From: Zhengella sp020637775
GTDB taxonomy: Bacteria > Pseudomonadota > Alphaproteobacteria > Rhizobiales > Rhizobiaceae
Length of the DNA stretch: 64,000 bases
Assembly: GCF_041397485.1 (NCBI RefSeq)
Contig: NZ_JAWKWO010000003.1
Coordinates: forward strand, 372,001 to 436,000
Reading direction: 5' to 3'
Shown piece after piece: positions 53,385-62,236 of this stretch. Both the position numbers and the translations under genes were made by a program. Position 1 is the first letter of the stretch, and each line of letters starts with the position of its first letter. The notes under the pieces were generated by a model. That model ran no database searches, had not been told where the DNA came from, and was given only the letters and a program-made list of their open reading frames with translations.

Positions 53385-54812
53385 TCAATTGCAATAGCGC
53401 GAGACGACCGGCGCCTCGCAAACCGCTTCGAATTCGTGCTGCCGGCGCAGCCGCGTATCCAGTATTTCGGCAGCCGCGGCCAGTCCGGCGCCCGCCACCA
53501 GGCCGGCGACGATGCCGACAACGAGAAACAGGATGCGGCCCGGCGTGACAGGCACGACCGGGTCCACCGGCGCGTCGATGACCTTGATGCGCTCGGGTGC
53601 CTCGAACTTGCCGAGGGCACCGGTGATCTGGGCATTGTCAAAGCGCTTGGAGATGGAGTCGTGGCTTTCCTGAGCCATGCGGATCTCTTCCTCGAGCCGC
53701 TTCTGTTCCTGCATGACCGGACCGGTCTCCGCGATGGCGGTATGGATGCTGTCGATCTCGGCCTCGATGGCTGACGTCTCCTCCTTCAGGCGCAGGTATT
53801 CGGCATTGCTTTCCTGCAGGCGGGTCATCTGCGAGACCAGAAGCGGAGGCGTCTTGCCGTCTTCCTGGGTGAGCGAACCGGCGGCGAGGTTCCAGAGCCG
53901 GTCTATGTCGGCGCTTTTCATCGCCTCGGCATCCTTGAGCAGCGCTTCGCGTTCGTCTTCCAGGCGGTCCAGCGTTCGCAATTCGGCCTGGACGGCGGAA
54001 TGCTCGTCCGTGTAGCGCGTCTTGAGTTCGCCAAGACGGCGGCGGGTCTTCAGAATGTCGTCCTCGATACGGCCGATGACCGGATTGGTCCCGATCAGGC
54101 GCTGGCGCACATCGCCCAGTTCCGCTTCGGCCGCCTTCAGTTTCATGCGGTTCTCGGAAAATTTCTGTTCAAGGCCGGCCAGCCGGGTGACAAGGCTGCT
54201 CTCCAGGGTTGGCAAGCGGTTGCGATTGCGCCGTTTGAACGCGGCATAGGCTTCCTGGGCTTCCGAGAGGCGCCGGGCGCGCGCTTCCAGTTCCTGGCTG
54301 AGAAAGACCTGGCTGTCGCGGATGGAACTGCGCTCGGGCGCCAGCAGCTTGTCGACAAAGTGATGCGACAGGGCGCGCAGCGTGTCCGCCATGCCGGTGG
54401 GCACGCTGCCGCGGATCGAAAAGGCAACAAGGTCATTGCCCATGAGGTCGACAGATATGGCGCCGGACAGGTTGCGGACCGCGTTGGCGCGCTCGGTCAG
54501 TGTCGACTGCGCCGAGATGTGCCCGGTATCTTCCAGCACTGCTTCGAGAATGTGGGCGGAGTGAACCAGGGTCTTGAGGGCGGGCATGCGCTCCTTGAGG
54601 TTCGGCCCCACGGCGAGATCGGTCAGGAAGGGATTGAGCTTTGCCGTCTCCTGGACGAGGATCGTCGAGCGGGCGACATAGGTCTTGGGCGCGAGACCGC
54701 CGGCCATGTAGGCGACAGGTGGCAGGGCGAGCACTGGCACGACGATCAGGTAGCGGCGGCGCCATGCGATGTCGAAGACCTGCAAGAGAAGACTGGGAAT
54801 ATCCCGGACCAT
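53385..54812 (-). CDS. Polysaccharide chain-length determinant (Wzz/GumC type)
   Basis: This 475-residue protein has an N-terminal membrane helix (YLIVVPVLALPPVAYMAGGL), a periplasmic Wzz domain with long coiled coils (about residues 150-400), and a second helix (ILFLVVGIVAGLVAGAGLAAAAEI) preceded by the proline-rich APVDPVVPVTPGR. No tyrosine kinase domain follows, so it is the co-polymerase part only. It sets chain length or forms the export channel support for the polysaccharide made by the operon. It is the last gene, and its ATG overlaps the upstream stop. Confidence 0.85.
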   Translation of the reverse strand: MVRDIPSLLLQVFDIAWRRRYLIVVPVLALPPVAYMAGGLAPKTYVARSTILVQETAKLNPFLTDLAVGPNLKERMPALKTLVHSAHILEAVLEDTGHISAQSTLTERANAVRNLSGAISVDLMGNDLVAFSIRGSVPTGMADTLRALSHHFVDKLLAPERSSIRDSQVFLSQELEARARRLSEAQEAYAAFKRRNRNRLPTLESSLVTRLAGLEQKFSENRMKLKAAEAELGDVRQRLIGTNPVIGRIEDDILKTRRRLGELKTRYTDEHSAVQAELRTLDRLEDEREALLKDAEAMKSADIDRLWNLAAGSLTQEDGKTPPLLVSQMTRLQESNAEYLRLKEETSAIEAEIDSIHTAIAETGPVMQEQKRLEEEIRMAQESHDSISKRFDNAQITGALGKFEAPERIKVIDAPVDPVVPVTPGRILFLVVGIVAGLVAGAGLAAAAEILDTRLRRQHEFEAVCEAPVVSRYCN

Positions 54813-55606
54813 CAGCCGGCGGCTCCCGCAAAGGGTTCGTATTCGACACGCACGGCGCCTGCACTCATGGACGGGTCATAGCCCATGCCCGGTTCTCCGC
54901 CTGTCACGGACGCCACGACGCGGGCAATCTGCTGGGCGCGCGCAAGCACCTCATAGCCCTCTCCGGCGATCCGGCCGACAACGATGCGGCGGACAACGCG
55001 CCCGCCAAGCTTCCTGAGCCGCAATTGCATGACCGTTTCGGCGGGCAGTTGCGTCGTCGCGCTTTCCAGTTGGAACTCGATCACGTCGGCGGGCTTGGGG
55101 CCGGTGCCCACGGCGGCGGTCGTGATCGTCGTGTCCGCTCCGGCAGGCGCGGGAGGCGTGCTTGCGCGGGCCTTGGCAAGCGCGGCATTCCATGTTGCCT
55201 CGGGCGTCAAATCCTGAGCAGCGGGTGACGGGCTTTCCGTCTGGCTCGACGGTTGCGCCATGGCGCGAACCGCCTGCAATTGCCGCGCCTGGTTGAACAG
55301 CGCGACCGCATTACCCTTGCCGGTTGACGGCACCCCTTCGGGACGGTCGGCGGCAAGGCGCGCCACCTGGCGGCGGTACTCCATCTCGACGGCGGAGAGG
55401 GCCGGCGCCGTTTCGCGCTCTCCGGTCGCGGCGTCCATGTTTGCCTCCGGTTCCGTTGCCTCCGGCACGGATTGCCGCGCAGCGTCGGCGGCCAGGGCCA
55501 ATTGCACCTCCTGCGGCAGCATGGCCGTCGCGTTTTGCGAAACACAACCTGAAAGCGCTGTTGCGGAAAGCAAAGCCATGGCGGGAATAAGCGTTCTGAG
55601 CCTCAT
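54812..55606 (-). CDS. Lipoprotein of the exopolysaccharide locus
   Basis: The start at 55606 (MRLRTLIPAMALLSATALSGC) gives a lipoprotein signal with lipobox LSGC, so the protein should be anchored to a membrane through C21. Of the 264 residues, most of the first 140 after the lipobox are Ala/Pro/Glu-rich. The C-terminal 85 look folded (VIEFQLESATTQLPAETVMQLRLRKL, VVASVTGGEPGMGYD). I do not recognise a Wza or other export domain. Overlap with the Wzz gene suggests it works with the export machinery. Confidence 0.65.
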   Translation of the reverse strand: MRLRTLIPAMALLSATALSGCVSQNATAMLPQEVQLALAADAARQSVPEATEPEANMDAATGERETAPALSAVEMEYRRQVARLAADRPEGVPSTGKGNAVALFNQARQLQAVRAMAQPSSQTESPSPAAQDLTPEATWNAALAKARASTPPAPAGADTTITTAAVGTGPKPADVIEFQLESATTQLPAETVMQLRLRKLGGRVVRRIVVGRIAGEGYEVLARAQQIARVVASVTGGEPGMGYDPSMSAGAVRVEYEPFAGAAG

Positions 55607-55670
55607 CTCGGACGTCTCCTGACTGGATTTGACCGATGCGTTCCAAGAACCATGCCAGAGGCCTGGTGCC

Positions 55671-56804
55671 TCACAGCGCGTCGATGAGCTGGGCCAGGAA
55701 GGCGGCGCGGGCATCCCAGCTTTCACCCTTCAGGCGCGGGGCGAATTCGCGGGCGCGCTGGCCACCGGCTTCGGCGCGCAGGATGGCACTGGCCAGGGTT
55801 TCGCCGCCGGCCGGGGTTTCCACCGGCGCTGCGATGGCGTCGATGGCAGGGAATTTCCAGGTCGCTGCCACCGGCCGGCCGGTGGCGAGATATTCGCGCA
55901 GCTTGAGCGGGTTGCACGCGGCGATCTGCCGGTTGCGCCGAAAGGGCAGGAGCGACACGGTCCAATGCTGCGACCATGCCGGCAAGTCATCATGCGGCAA
56001 GGGCGCAAGGCGCCGGACATTGGCCAGACCATCCAGGGCGGAGAGATCCGTTTCCGCGCGGCCGATGAGCACGAAGGTCCAGTCCGGCAGGCTGCGCGCC
56101 GCGGTGGCGATCGCTTCCACATCGATCCAGCCATTGAGCGAACCATAGAAGCCGGCAACCTTGCCGGGCGGCATGTCTGGCGCTGGTGCAACGGGATTGG
56201 CAAAAAGGTCAAAATCCACGCCATGGGGCAGGATCACGGTCTTGGCCGGGTCGAAACGGCGGGCGCTTTCCGGGCTTGCCGCCAGAACGAGGGCCGCACG
56301 CTCAGCCAGTTCCAGTTCCATGGCGAGAACGGGGCCGTGGTCAACGCCGTGCAGGGCCGCGAAATCATCACCGGCATAGTAGATCACGGCCCGTTCGCCA
56401 AGCGTGCCGAGGAGGGGCAGGGCGGTGGGCAGCGATGTCCAGAGCACCGGCGCTGAAAGTCCCTGTTCGGTCATGGTCGCGCGCACCTGAGCACCGACCT
56501 GGCGCCGGTTGAAGGCGGCTGCCATACGGGAACCCGGCCACGGGATGGCGCGTGGCTCGATCATGGCGGTGAAGGGATGGCCGGGCCCGGCGGGCGAAAT
56601 GCTGCGTGTTCGCGACGGTGCAGCCAGCCGCGCGGCCTTGGCGGCAAGACGCTGAAGGTCCGGCCATGACAGGCGCGGACGCCGCAGACCCAGCGAGTTG
56701 ACCCACACGGTCTTTCGTTCCGCCGCCAGCCGGGAGACCAGATGCTGGGTCGATGAGGGGTGACGGCCCCAGTCTTCGCCGAAGACCACCAGATCATGCG
56801 GCAT
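55671..56804 (-). CDS. Glycosyltransferase (GT-B fold, GT4-like)
   Basis: This 377-residue protein begins MPHDLVVFGEDWGRHPSSTQHLVSRLA and has a GT-B arrangement. The acceptor half ends near YYAGDDFAALHGVDHGPV and LVLAASPESARRFDPAKTVILPHGVDFDLF. The donor half carries AGFYGSLNGWIDVEAIATAA, and the C-terminal CNPLKLREYLATGRPVAATW is typical of nucleotide-sugar binding. It adds a sugar to the repeat unit; donor and linkage are unknown. It overlaps the upstream acyltransferase gene by 11 bases. Confidence 0.8.
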   Translation of the reverse strand: MPHDLVVFGEDWGRHPSSTQHLVSRLAAERKTVWVNSLGLRRPRLSWPDLQRLAAKAARLAAPSRTRSISPAGPGHPFTAMIEPRAIPWPGSRMAAAFNRRQVGAQVRATMTEQGLSAPVLWTSLPTALPLLGTLGERAVIYYAGDDFAALHGVDHGPVLAMELELAERAALVLAASPESARRFDPAKTVILPHGVDFDLFANPVAPAPDMPPGKVAGFYGSLNGWIDVEAIATAARSLPDWTFVLIGRAETDLSALDGLANVRRLAPLPHDDLPAWSQHWTVSLLPFRRNRQIAACNPLKLREYLATGRPVAATWKFPAIDAIAAPVETPAGGETLASAILRAEAGGQRAREFAPRLKGESWDARAAFLAQLIDAL

Positions 56805-57516
56805 GGGCCAGCTTCCCGGCGGGCAGGTGCCGGAGGATACGCGCGGGCGATCCGGCAGCCAGAACGTAGGGCGGGAGGTCGCCTGTCACGATGCTGCCAG
56901 CCCCGACGACGGTGCCCCGGCCGATGGTCACCCCCGCCAGAACCGTCACGCCGGTTGCAAGCCAGACATCGCGTTCCAGCACGATGTCGCCGCATTGGTC
57001 CGGTGTATCGGGCAGGCCGGCGGCGCGGTCTGCGGCATCCAGCGGATGGCCCGGATAGCCTGCCAGAAAGGCGCGCCCCGCGATGCGGACATTGTCGCCA
57101 ATGACAACCTTTCCGGCGACCGCGATGGTGGTTTGCCAGCCGATGTCGACATTGGACCCGACGACCAGTTTCGGCGGTTCCGGCGTTCCGGGCCGTCCGG
57201 TGATCGTCGTCTGGCCCGAAATGCGGACATCGCGTCCGAAGGCCATGCGCACGGGACCGATCACCAGCGGCATGCCGCCATAAATGAACAGGCCGGGTGC
57301 TTTCGTTGCCAGGCGTGCCTTGAACAGCGGCGTTGTCCAGGCCGCCCGCCAGACAGCCTGCCATGCTGCAAGCGTCATCCGGCGCGCCTCGTAGAGCGGG
57401 CGATGGATGGCGGGCACGACCGGAAGCGAAGCCGAACGGCAGCGCCTGACCGCCGCGCCGACGGTCCGGGCGAGTGGCGAGCGCCCGGCCTTGGCCCATT
57501 CGCGCAGCCCGTTCAT
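56794..57516 (-). CDS. Hexapeptide-repeat acyltransferase (left-handed beta-helix)
   Basis: The 240-residue product has a helical N-terminal region of about 80 residues. Hexapeptide repeats of a left-handed beta helix follow (GRDVRISGQTTITG, VVGSNVDIGWQTTIAV, KVVIGDNVRIAGRAFLAGY). It ends with the acetyltransferase signature RDVWLATGVTVLAGVTIGRGTVVGAGSIVTGDLPPYVLAAGSPARI. It probably acetylates or otherwise acylates a sugar of the exopolysaccharide, using acetyl-CoA. Its start overlaps the stop of glmS (ATGA), so the two are coupled. Confidence 0.8.
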   Translation of the reverse strand: MNGLREWAKAGRSPLARTVGAAVRRCRSASLPVVPAIHRPLYEARRMTLAAWQAVWRAAWTTPLFKARLATKAPGLFIYGGMPLVIGPVRMAFGRDVRISGQTTITGRPGTPEPPKLVVGSNVDIGWQTTIAVAGKVVIGDNVRIAGRAFLAGYPGHPLDAADRAAGLPDTPDQCGDIVLERDVWLATGVTVLAGVTIGRGTVVGAGSIVTGDLPPYVLAAGSPARILRHLPAGKLAHAA

Positions 57517-59324
57517 TCGACCGTCACCGACTTGGCGAGGTTGCGCGGCCGGTCGACATCCAGTCCGCGCATGGTTGCGGTATGGTAGGAGAGAAGCTGC
57601 AACGGCACTGTCGCCACCATCGGGCGGACAAATTCCGGCGCCCGGGGAATGGTGAGCACGCCGGCGGCGGCATCGGACATGGTCAGCATGGCTTCCCGGT
57701 CGGCGATGACGTGGATCTGCCCCCCGCGCGCGGCAACTTCGCGGATGTTGGAGGCGAGCTTTGGCAGCAGGACATCGCTTCCGGCCAGGGCGAAGACGGG
57801 CATGGTCTCGTCGATCAGCGCCAGGGGACCGTGCTTCAGCTCTCCGGCTGGAAAGGCCTCTGCGTGGATGTAGCTGGTTTCCTTCAGCTTCAGCGCCCCT
57901 TCGCAGGCGAGCGGGTGAAACTGCCCGCGACCCAGGAAGATGGCGCTGCGGGCCTGTTCCAGCCGCGATGCCGCCTCCATGACGGCAGGCTCGTTGTGCA
58001 GGGCGGCCTGGACGAATTCAGGCAGGCGGGCAAGATGATCGCGCAGACGCCCGGTGGCGGCGCCGCTGTTGCGGCGCTGTGAAATGTGAACGGACAGATG
58101 TGCCATGACCACGAGCTGCGCCATGAAGGCCTTTGTGGAGGCCACGCCGATTTCCGGCCCTGCGGCCAGCGGCAATGTCATGTCGGCCTGCCGTGCCATG
58201 CTCGAACCCATCTCGTTGACGATGGCGATGATCGGCATGCCGATGTGTTGCAGGCGCTCCAGCACGGCCAGGGTGTCCGCGGTTTCGCCGGATTGCGAGA
58301 CCAGCACGGCCACTTCACCCGGATAGACCTGGGGCATGGGATCATACCGGTATTCCGAGGCGACATGTACGGCGCATTCGATGCCGGTCATGGACTGGAT
58401 CCAGTAACGTGTCGCCGAAGCGGCGAAGAAGGATGAGCCGCAGGCCACGAAGTTGATGCGGCGAATTCGCGTGACATCGAGCGCAAGCAGTTGGTCGAGC
58501 AAGGAGCCGTCACGATAAAGACGGTTGATCTGCTCGATGACCTCGGGCTGCTCGAAAATCTCCTTGGCCATGAAGTGGCCGTGGTCGCCGGTATCGAAGG
58601 CGTTGACGACGCCCGGAACGTCGAGAAGGCGGCGGTTGACCGGCCGTCCGGCCACGTCACGGATGTCGACACCTTCGGGTGTCAGGCGCGCGGTGTCGCC
58701 ATCCTCCAGGGCGATGGCATGGGTCGCGAGGCCGGCAAGCGCGTTGATGTCGGAGGAGAGAAAGGTGCGGCGGTTGCCGATGCCGGCAACGATCGGGCTG
58801 CCCCGGCGGGCCGCGAAAACCTCGCCGGGCGCGGCTTCCGCCATCATCGCAATCGCATAGGCACCCTCCAGCCGGCCGGCGGCCTCGGTAAGGGCGACCC
58901 TTGGCGGGGCGCCGCGATCCATGGCGTCGCGCACAAGCCAGGGAATGACTTCGGAATCCGTTTCGCTGACGAAGCGGGCGCCCTGGCGTGAAAGATCCTG
59001 GCGCAGGGCTGCATGGTTTTCGACGATGCCGTTGTGCACGACAGCGATTCCCGGCGCCTGATGCGGGTGGGAATTCACACGGGCCGGCGCCCCGTGGGTC
59101 GCCCAGCGGGTATGAGCGATGCCGCTCGATCCGTTCGCCGGCATTTTCGCCAGAAGCGTTTCCAGCGAGGTGACGTTGCCGGCTTCCTTGCGTACGGCTA
59201 TTCCGTTGCCTTCGCGGACGGCAAGGCCGGCGGAATCATAGCCGCGGTATTCCAGCCTCTTCAGCCCCTCCAGCAGTGTCGGTGCGGCGTCTTCATCGCC
59301 TGCGACGGCAAAAATTCCACACAT
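57513..59324 (-). CDS. glmS: Glutamine--fructose-6-phosphate aminotransferase (isomerizing)
   Basis: This 603-residue enzyme starts MCGIFAV, leaving the catalytic Cys2 at the N-terminus after Met removal. The glutaminase domain covers about 1-240 (HTRWATHGAP, SDINALAG). Two SIS domains follow (ACGSSFFAASATRYWIQ, VSQSGETADTLAVLE, LGRGQFHPLACEGALKLKETSYIHAEAF). The C-terminus NLAKSVTVE is normal. It makes glucosamine-6-phosphate for UDP-GlcNAc. Lying inside an exopolysaccharide operon, it may be a dedicated second copy that supplies amino-sugar for the polymer; whether another glmS exists cannot be seen here. Confidence 0.95.
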   Translation of the reverse strand: MCGIFAVAGDEDAAPTLLEGLKRLEYRGYDSAGLAVREGNGIAVRKEAGNVTSLETLLAKMPANGSSGIAHTRWATHGAPARVNSHPHQAPGIAVVHNGIVENHAALRQDLSRQGARFVSETDSEVIPWLVRDAMDRGAPPRVALTEAAGRLEGAYAIAMMAEAAPGEVFAARRGSPIVAGIGNRRTFLSSDINALAGLATHAIALEDGDTARLTPEGVDIRDVAGRPVNRRLLDVPGVVNAFDTGDHGHFMAKEIFEQPEVIEQINRLYRDGSLLDQLLALDVTRIRRINFVACGSSFFAASATRYWIQSMTGIECAVHVASEYRYDPMPQVYPGEVAVLVSQSGETADTLAVLERLQHIGMPIIAIVNEMGSSMARQADMTLPLAAGPEIGVASTKAFMAQLVVMAHLSVHISQRRNSGAATGRLRDHLARLPEFVQAALHNEPAVMEAASRLEQARSAIFLGRGQFHPLACEGALKLKETSYIHAEAFPAGELKHGPLALIDETMPVFALAGSDVLLPKLASNIREVAARGGQIHVIADREAMLTMSDAAAGVLTIPRAPEFVRPMVATVPLQLLSYHTATMRGLDVDRPRNLAKSVTVE

Positions 59325-59367
59325 GATCCACGGTCCTTTCATTCCTGGAAAAACGGTCTTCTCCGGA

Positions 59368-60837
59368 CTAGGCAGAAAGCGTGCCAGTGCGATTTTCCTT
59401 GGAAATGCGCCTTATGATGCGGATTTGCGGCTTTTCCGGCCTGGCGGGTTCGCCAAATGCGAAGCTGTTCGCAAAGTGGGAAGCGGCCGAGACGATGGCC
59501 AGAAGGATGTAGACGGGCCATGTGAAGCCCTGGGTGAGAAAAGTGCCTGACGTGCAGAAGCCGGCAATGCCGGAGGTGACGGAGAAGGCGGCGACCTGAA
59601 CCGGCATGGGCGCATGGTATTCGCGAAGGATGCGGGAGGCGCGAACGGCCACGCGCGCGATGGCGATGATCATCGCCACGAAGGCGAACAGTCCTGGCCA
59701 TCCGGTCTCCGCCAAAACACCCAGCCAGGTGGAATGGACCGCCTTGTTGAAGCCGCTCCAATGCGGCGTGTAGAGCCAGTAGTTGGGAATGAAATTGTCA
59801 AGGCCGACGCCGTTGAGTGGCCGCGCCATGGCCATGTTGAACGCGGCGGTCCACGCCCATATGCGGCCCATGGCGCTTTCGTCGATACCGTCTTCGGCAG
59901 CGCCGCCGGACGAGCGGTCAGAGATGCCGGCGGCTGCGAAAAGCACGGTGGCGGCGAGCCCGCCAATGCCGGCCAGGACCAGTTTCGAGCGTATGATCCT
60001 GAGCCCGGTCACGCCAAAGACCGCCATGCTGCCGAGAAGGCCGCCCCGGCTTTGCGTGGACAGGACCGCCCAGATGATCATGACGATGGCGACGGTGCCC
60101 AGAAGCCGGTTGAACCAGCCGCCGCGGGTCGTGGCCATGGAAACGGCGAAGGACAAGGGAAAGGTGAGCACGAGCGACAGGTCATTGGGATCGCCCAGAA
60201 CCGAGCCGATCTCCCGGCCGATCGTCACCCGCGTGCCTTCCACCAGGCCGATGCCGGCAAGCTTGTTGGTGACAGCCACATAGGAAACGGCAATTCCGGA
60301 AATGACGATGACGCGGGCGGCAAGCTGGAAATCCGACGGTTTGCGCAACAGCCAGGCGATCGACAGCGTCATGATGGCAATCTTCACATAGGCGCTGGTC
60401 CAGTAGGCAATGGCGACGCCCGGATTGGATGCGAAGGGCAATCCGACCGTCACGAGCGTGAAGAAGACGGCGAAGGCGGTGATCTGGCTACCCCAGAACG
60501 GCTTGATGCGCTTCATGATGCCGATGTGCCAGACAAGCACCATCAATGTCGGAAGGGCCAGCAATTGGGGAATCCGGAAGGGCATGAGAAAGGGAAATGC
60601 CTCATGCAGGCGGAAGAAGGTGAAGGATACGAAGCCCAGGACAAGCCAGACCGGAATGCGCATCATGATGATGAGGCCGAGCGGCGCCGCGGCCAGGGGC
60701 ATCACCAGAGCGGGATGGGAAATCGCCAGCGTCGGAAGCACCGAGACGATGGCCATGGCAAGGCCGACAGCGACGATTTTCGCGCTGACCGCCTTGACCT
60801 GGCGCGGACCTTGAAGGGGATCAGGCGCGAAGGGCAT
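59368..60837 (-). CDS. O-antigen ligase/polymerase family protein (Wzy-like)
   Basis: The start at 60837 (MPFAPDPLQGPRQVKAVSAK) gives 489 residues with about eleven membrane helices. A large periplasmic loop holds the Wzy_C-type motif (QSRGGLLGSMAVFG, then GVGLDNFIPNYWLYTPHWSGFNKAVHSTWLGVLAETG). The conserved arginine and the H-S-x-W/L pattern of the loop fit polymerases and ligases of the family. With wzx and wzz in the operon, polymerisation of repeat units is the likely role. It overlaps the flippase gene by 17 bases. Confidence 0.85.
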   Translation of the reverse strand: MPFAPDPLQGPRQVKAVSAKIVAVGLAMAIVSVLPTLAISHPALVMPLAAAPLGLIIMMRIPVWLVLGFVSFTFFRLHEAFPFLMPFRIPQLLALPTLMVLVWHIGIMKRIKPFWGSQITAFAVFFTLVTVGLPFASNPGVAIAYWTSAYVKIAIMTLSIAWLLRKPSDFQLAARVIVISGIAVSYVAVTNKLAGIGLVEGTRVTIGREIGSVLGDPNDLSLVLTFPLSFAVSMATTRGGWFNRLLGTVAIVMIIWAVLSTQSRGGLLGSMAVFGVTGLRIIRSKLVLAGIGGLAATVLFAAAGISDRSSGGAAEDGIDESAMGRIWAWTAAFNMAMARPLNGVGLDNFIPNYWLYTPHWSGFNKAVHSTWLGVLAETGWPGLFAFVAMIIAIARVAVRASRILREYHAPMPVQVAAFSVTSGIAGFCTSGTFLTQGFTWPVYILLAIVSAASHFANSFAFGEPARPEKPQIRIIRRISKENRTGTLSA

Positions 60838-62233
60838 GGAGGCGGGCGAAACGGAGCAGGTCCGGCCTGGCCACGGCGAGGGCGGCGAAAGCCAGCATGG
60901 GGGCCGCGATGGCGGCTGCGAAAGCGGCGGCAAGTCCGGCATCGTGCGGAACGGCCAGGGTCGGACTGACCGCCGCGAGCACGATCAGAAGCGCCGCCGG
61001 CGAAGCGAAGGGGACCGGTGCATTCTTGCGCGACAGGGCGATGAAGCAGCCCAGCCTGAACACCTGTGCAGCAAGCGTGGCCGCGATGGCGCCGGCAAGA
61101 CCCGATTGCGGGATCAGAACGGCATAGAGTGCAATGGCGACGACGGCAGCGGCCGCGTTGACAGCCAGTACACGGAACGTGTGACCGCCCAGATAGGCGC
61201 CTGCATTGGACAGGCTGACGAGCTCGTTCAGCACGATCGCGCCGATCAGCCATGGCAACCAGTGCAGCGCATGCCCGTAGGCATCCGGCAACGCGAGGCG
61301 GACAAATGCCGGCATGACCAGATGCAGCGCCACGGCCCCGCCGCACAGGATGGCCAGACCCACAAGCCATGCCGTGGCATTCTGCTCCTTGCCGCCGGGA
61401 CGGGCGAGCAGCGACAGCCGGCGCGGATACCACCACAGGCCGAAGGGCTGCACGACCAGCGCCGTCGCCAGCGCCAGTTTGGCGGCAATGGCGTATTGGG
61501 CCATTTCAGCACGCGATACGTGGCCGGCAATGAACCAGCGATCCGCCGCGCCAAGCGCGAACATGCAAAGACCGGACAAGACGATGGGCAATCCGTAGAC
61601 GCCCAGCCTACGGACCATGAGCCGCGAGATGGAAAGACCGTTTTCGCGCAGGAAAAGGCCTGCAAGCAGGGCGGCCAGAACAATGTCCACCGAGGCATTG
61701 GCGACCAGCACGCCCGAGGCGCCAAGGCCAGCGGCCAGGGCCGACCATACGAGCGCGATCTGCGCCATGGAGCGCGCGAGGATGAAGCCGAGAAAGGCCA
61801 CCGGCCTGTTGCGCAGGCGCAGCCAGGCCAGCGGTGTCTCGACAAGGGCGGTCACCGCAGCGCCTGTCAGGGCCAGGCGGAAGGCTTGCGGGGCGACGGC
61901 CAGCGCCGCCCATTGCTGCAGCGGTCCTGCCATTGCCTGCAGCAGGGCCAGGACGATGAGAAAGGCGATCAAGGCCGTCCCGGCCAGTTCGGCCAGGCGG
62001 ATGCGGGCTTCACTGTCCTCTCCGGCGCAGAAGCGGTAGAGCAGTTCGGTCAGGCCGAGCGCCGAAAAAAGAGCGGCGAACTCGATCAGGCTCGTGGCCA
62101 GATCGAGTTCGCCAAAGGCGGCTGTCGGGAGCTTCCAGGCCAGGAGCGGGATCGTGACGAGCGAAAATCCCTTCATCAGGATGATGGAGAGGCCGTAGAC
62201 GAGAAAACTGGTGACTGGCTGGGACAGGCGCAT
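60821..62233 (-). CDS. Oligosaccharide flippase (Wzx-like, MOP superfamily)
   Basis: This 470-residue protein has twelve or more membrane helices and the N-terminal pattern of polysaccharide flippases (SFLVYGLSIILMKGFSLVTIPLLAWKLPTAAFGELDLATSLIEF). ADRWFIAGHVSRAEMAQYAIAAKLA lies in the seventh helix region. It should move the lipid-linked repeat unit across the inner membrane. It starts 4 bases after the glycosyltransferase stop and overlaps the Wzy-like gene. Confidence 0.85.
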   Translation of the reverse strand: MRLSQPVTSFLVYGLSIILMKGFSLVTIPLLAWKLPTAAFGELDLATSLIEFAALFSALGLTELLYRFCAGEDSEARIRLAELAGTALIAFLIVLALLQAMAGPLQQWAALAVAPQAFRLALTGAAVTALVETPLAWLRLRNRPVAFLGFILARSMAQIALVWSALAAGLGASGVLVANASVDIVLAALLAGLFLRENGLSISRLMVRRLGVYGLPIVLSGLCMFALGAADRWFIAGHVSRAEMAQYAIAAKLALATALVVQPFGLWWYPRRLSLLARPGGKEQNATAWLVGLAILCGGAVALHLVMPAFVRLALPDAYGHALHWLPWLIGAIVLNELVSLSNAGAYLGGHTFRVLAVNAAAAVVAIALYAVLIPQSGLAGAIAATLAAQVFRLGCFIALSRKNAPVPFASPAALLIVLAAVSPTLAVPHDAGLAAAFAAAIAAPMLAFAALAVARPDLLRFARLHALRA

Positions 62234-62236
62234 GGC

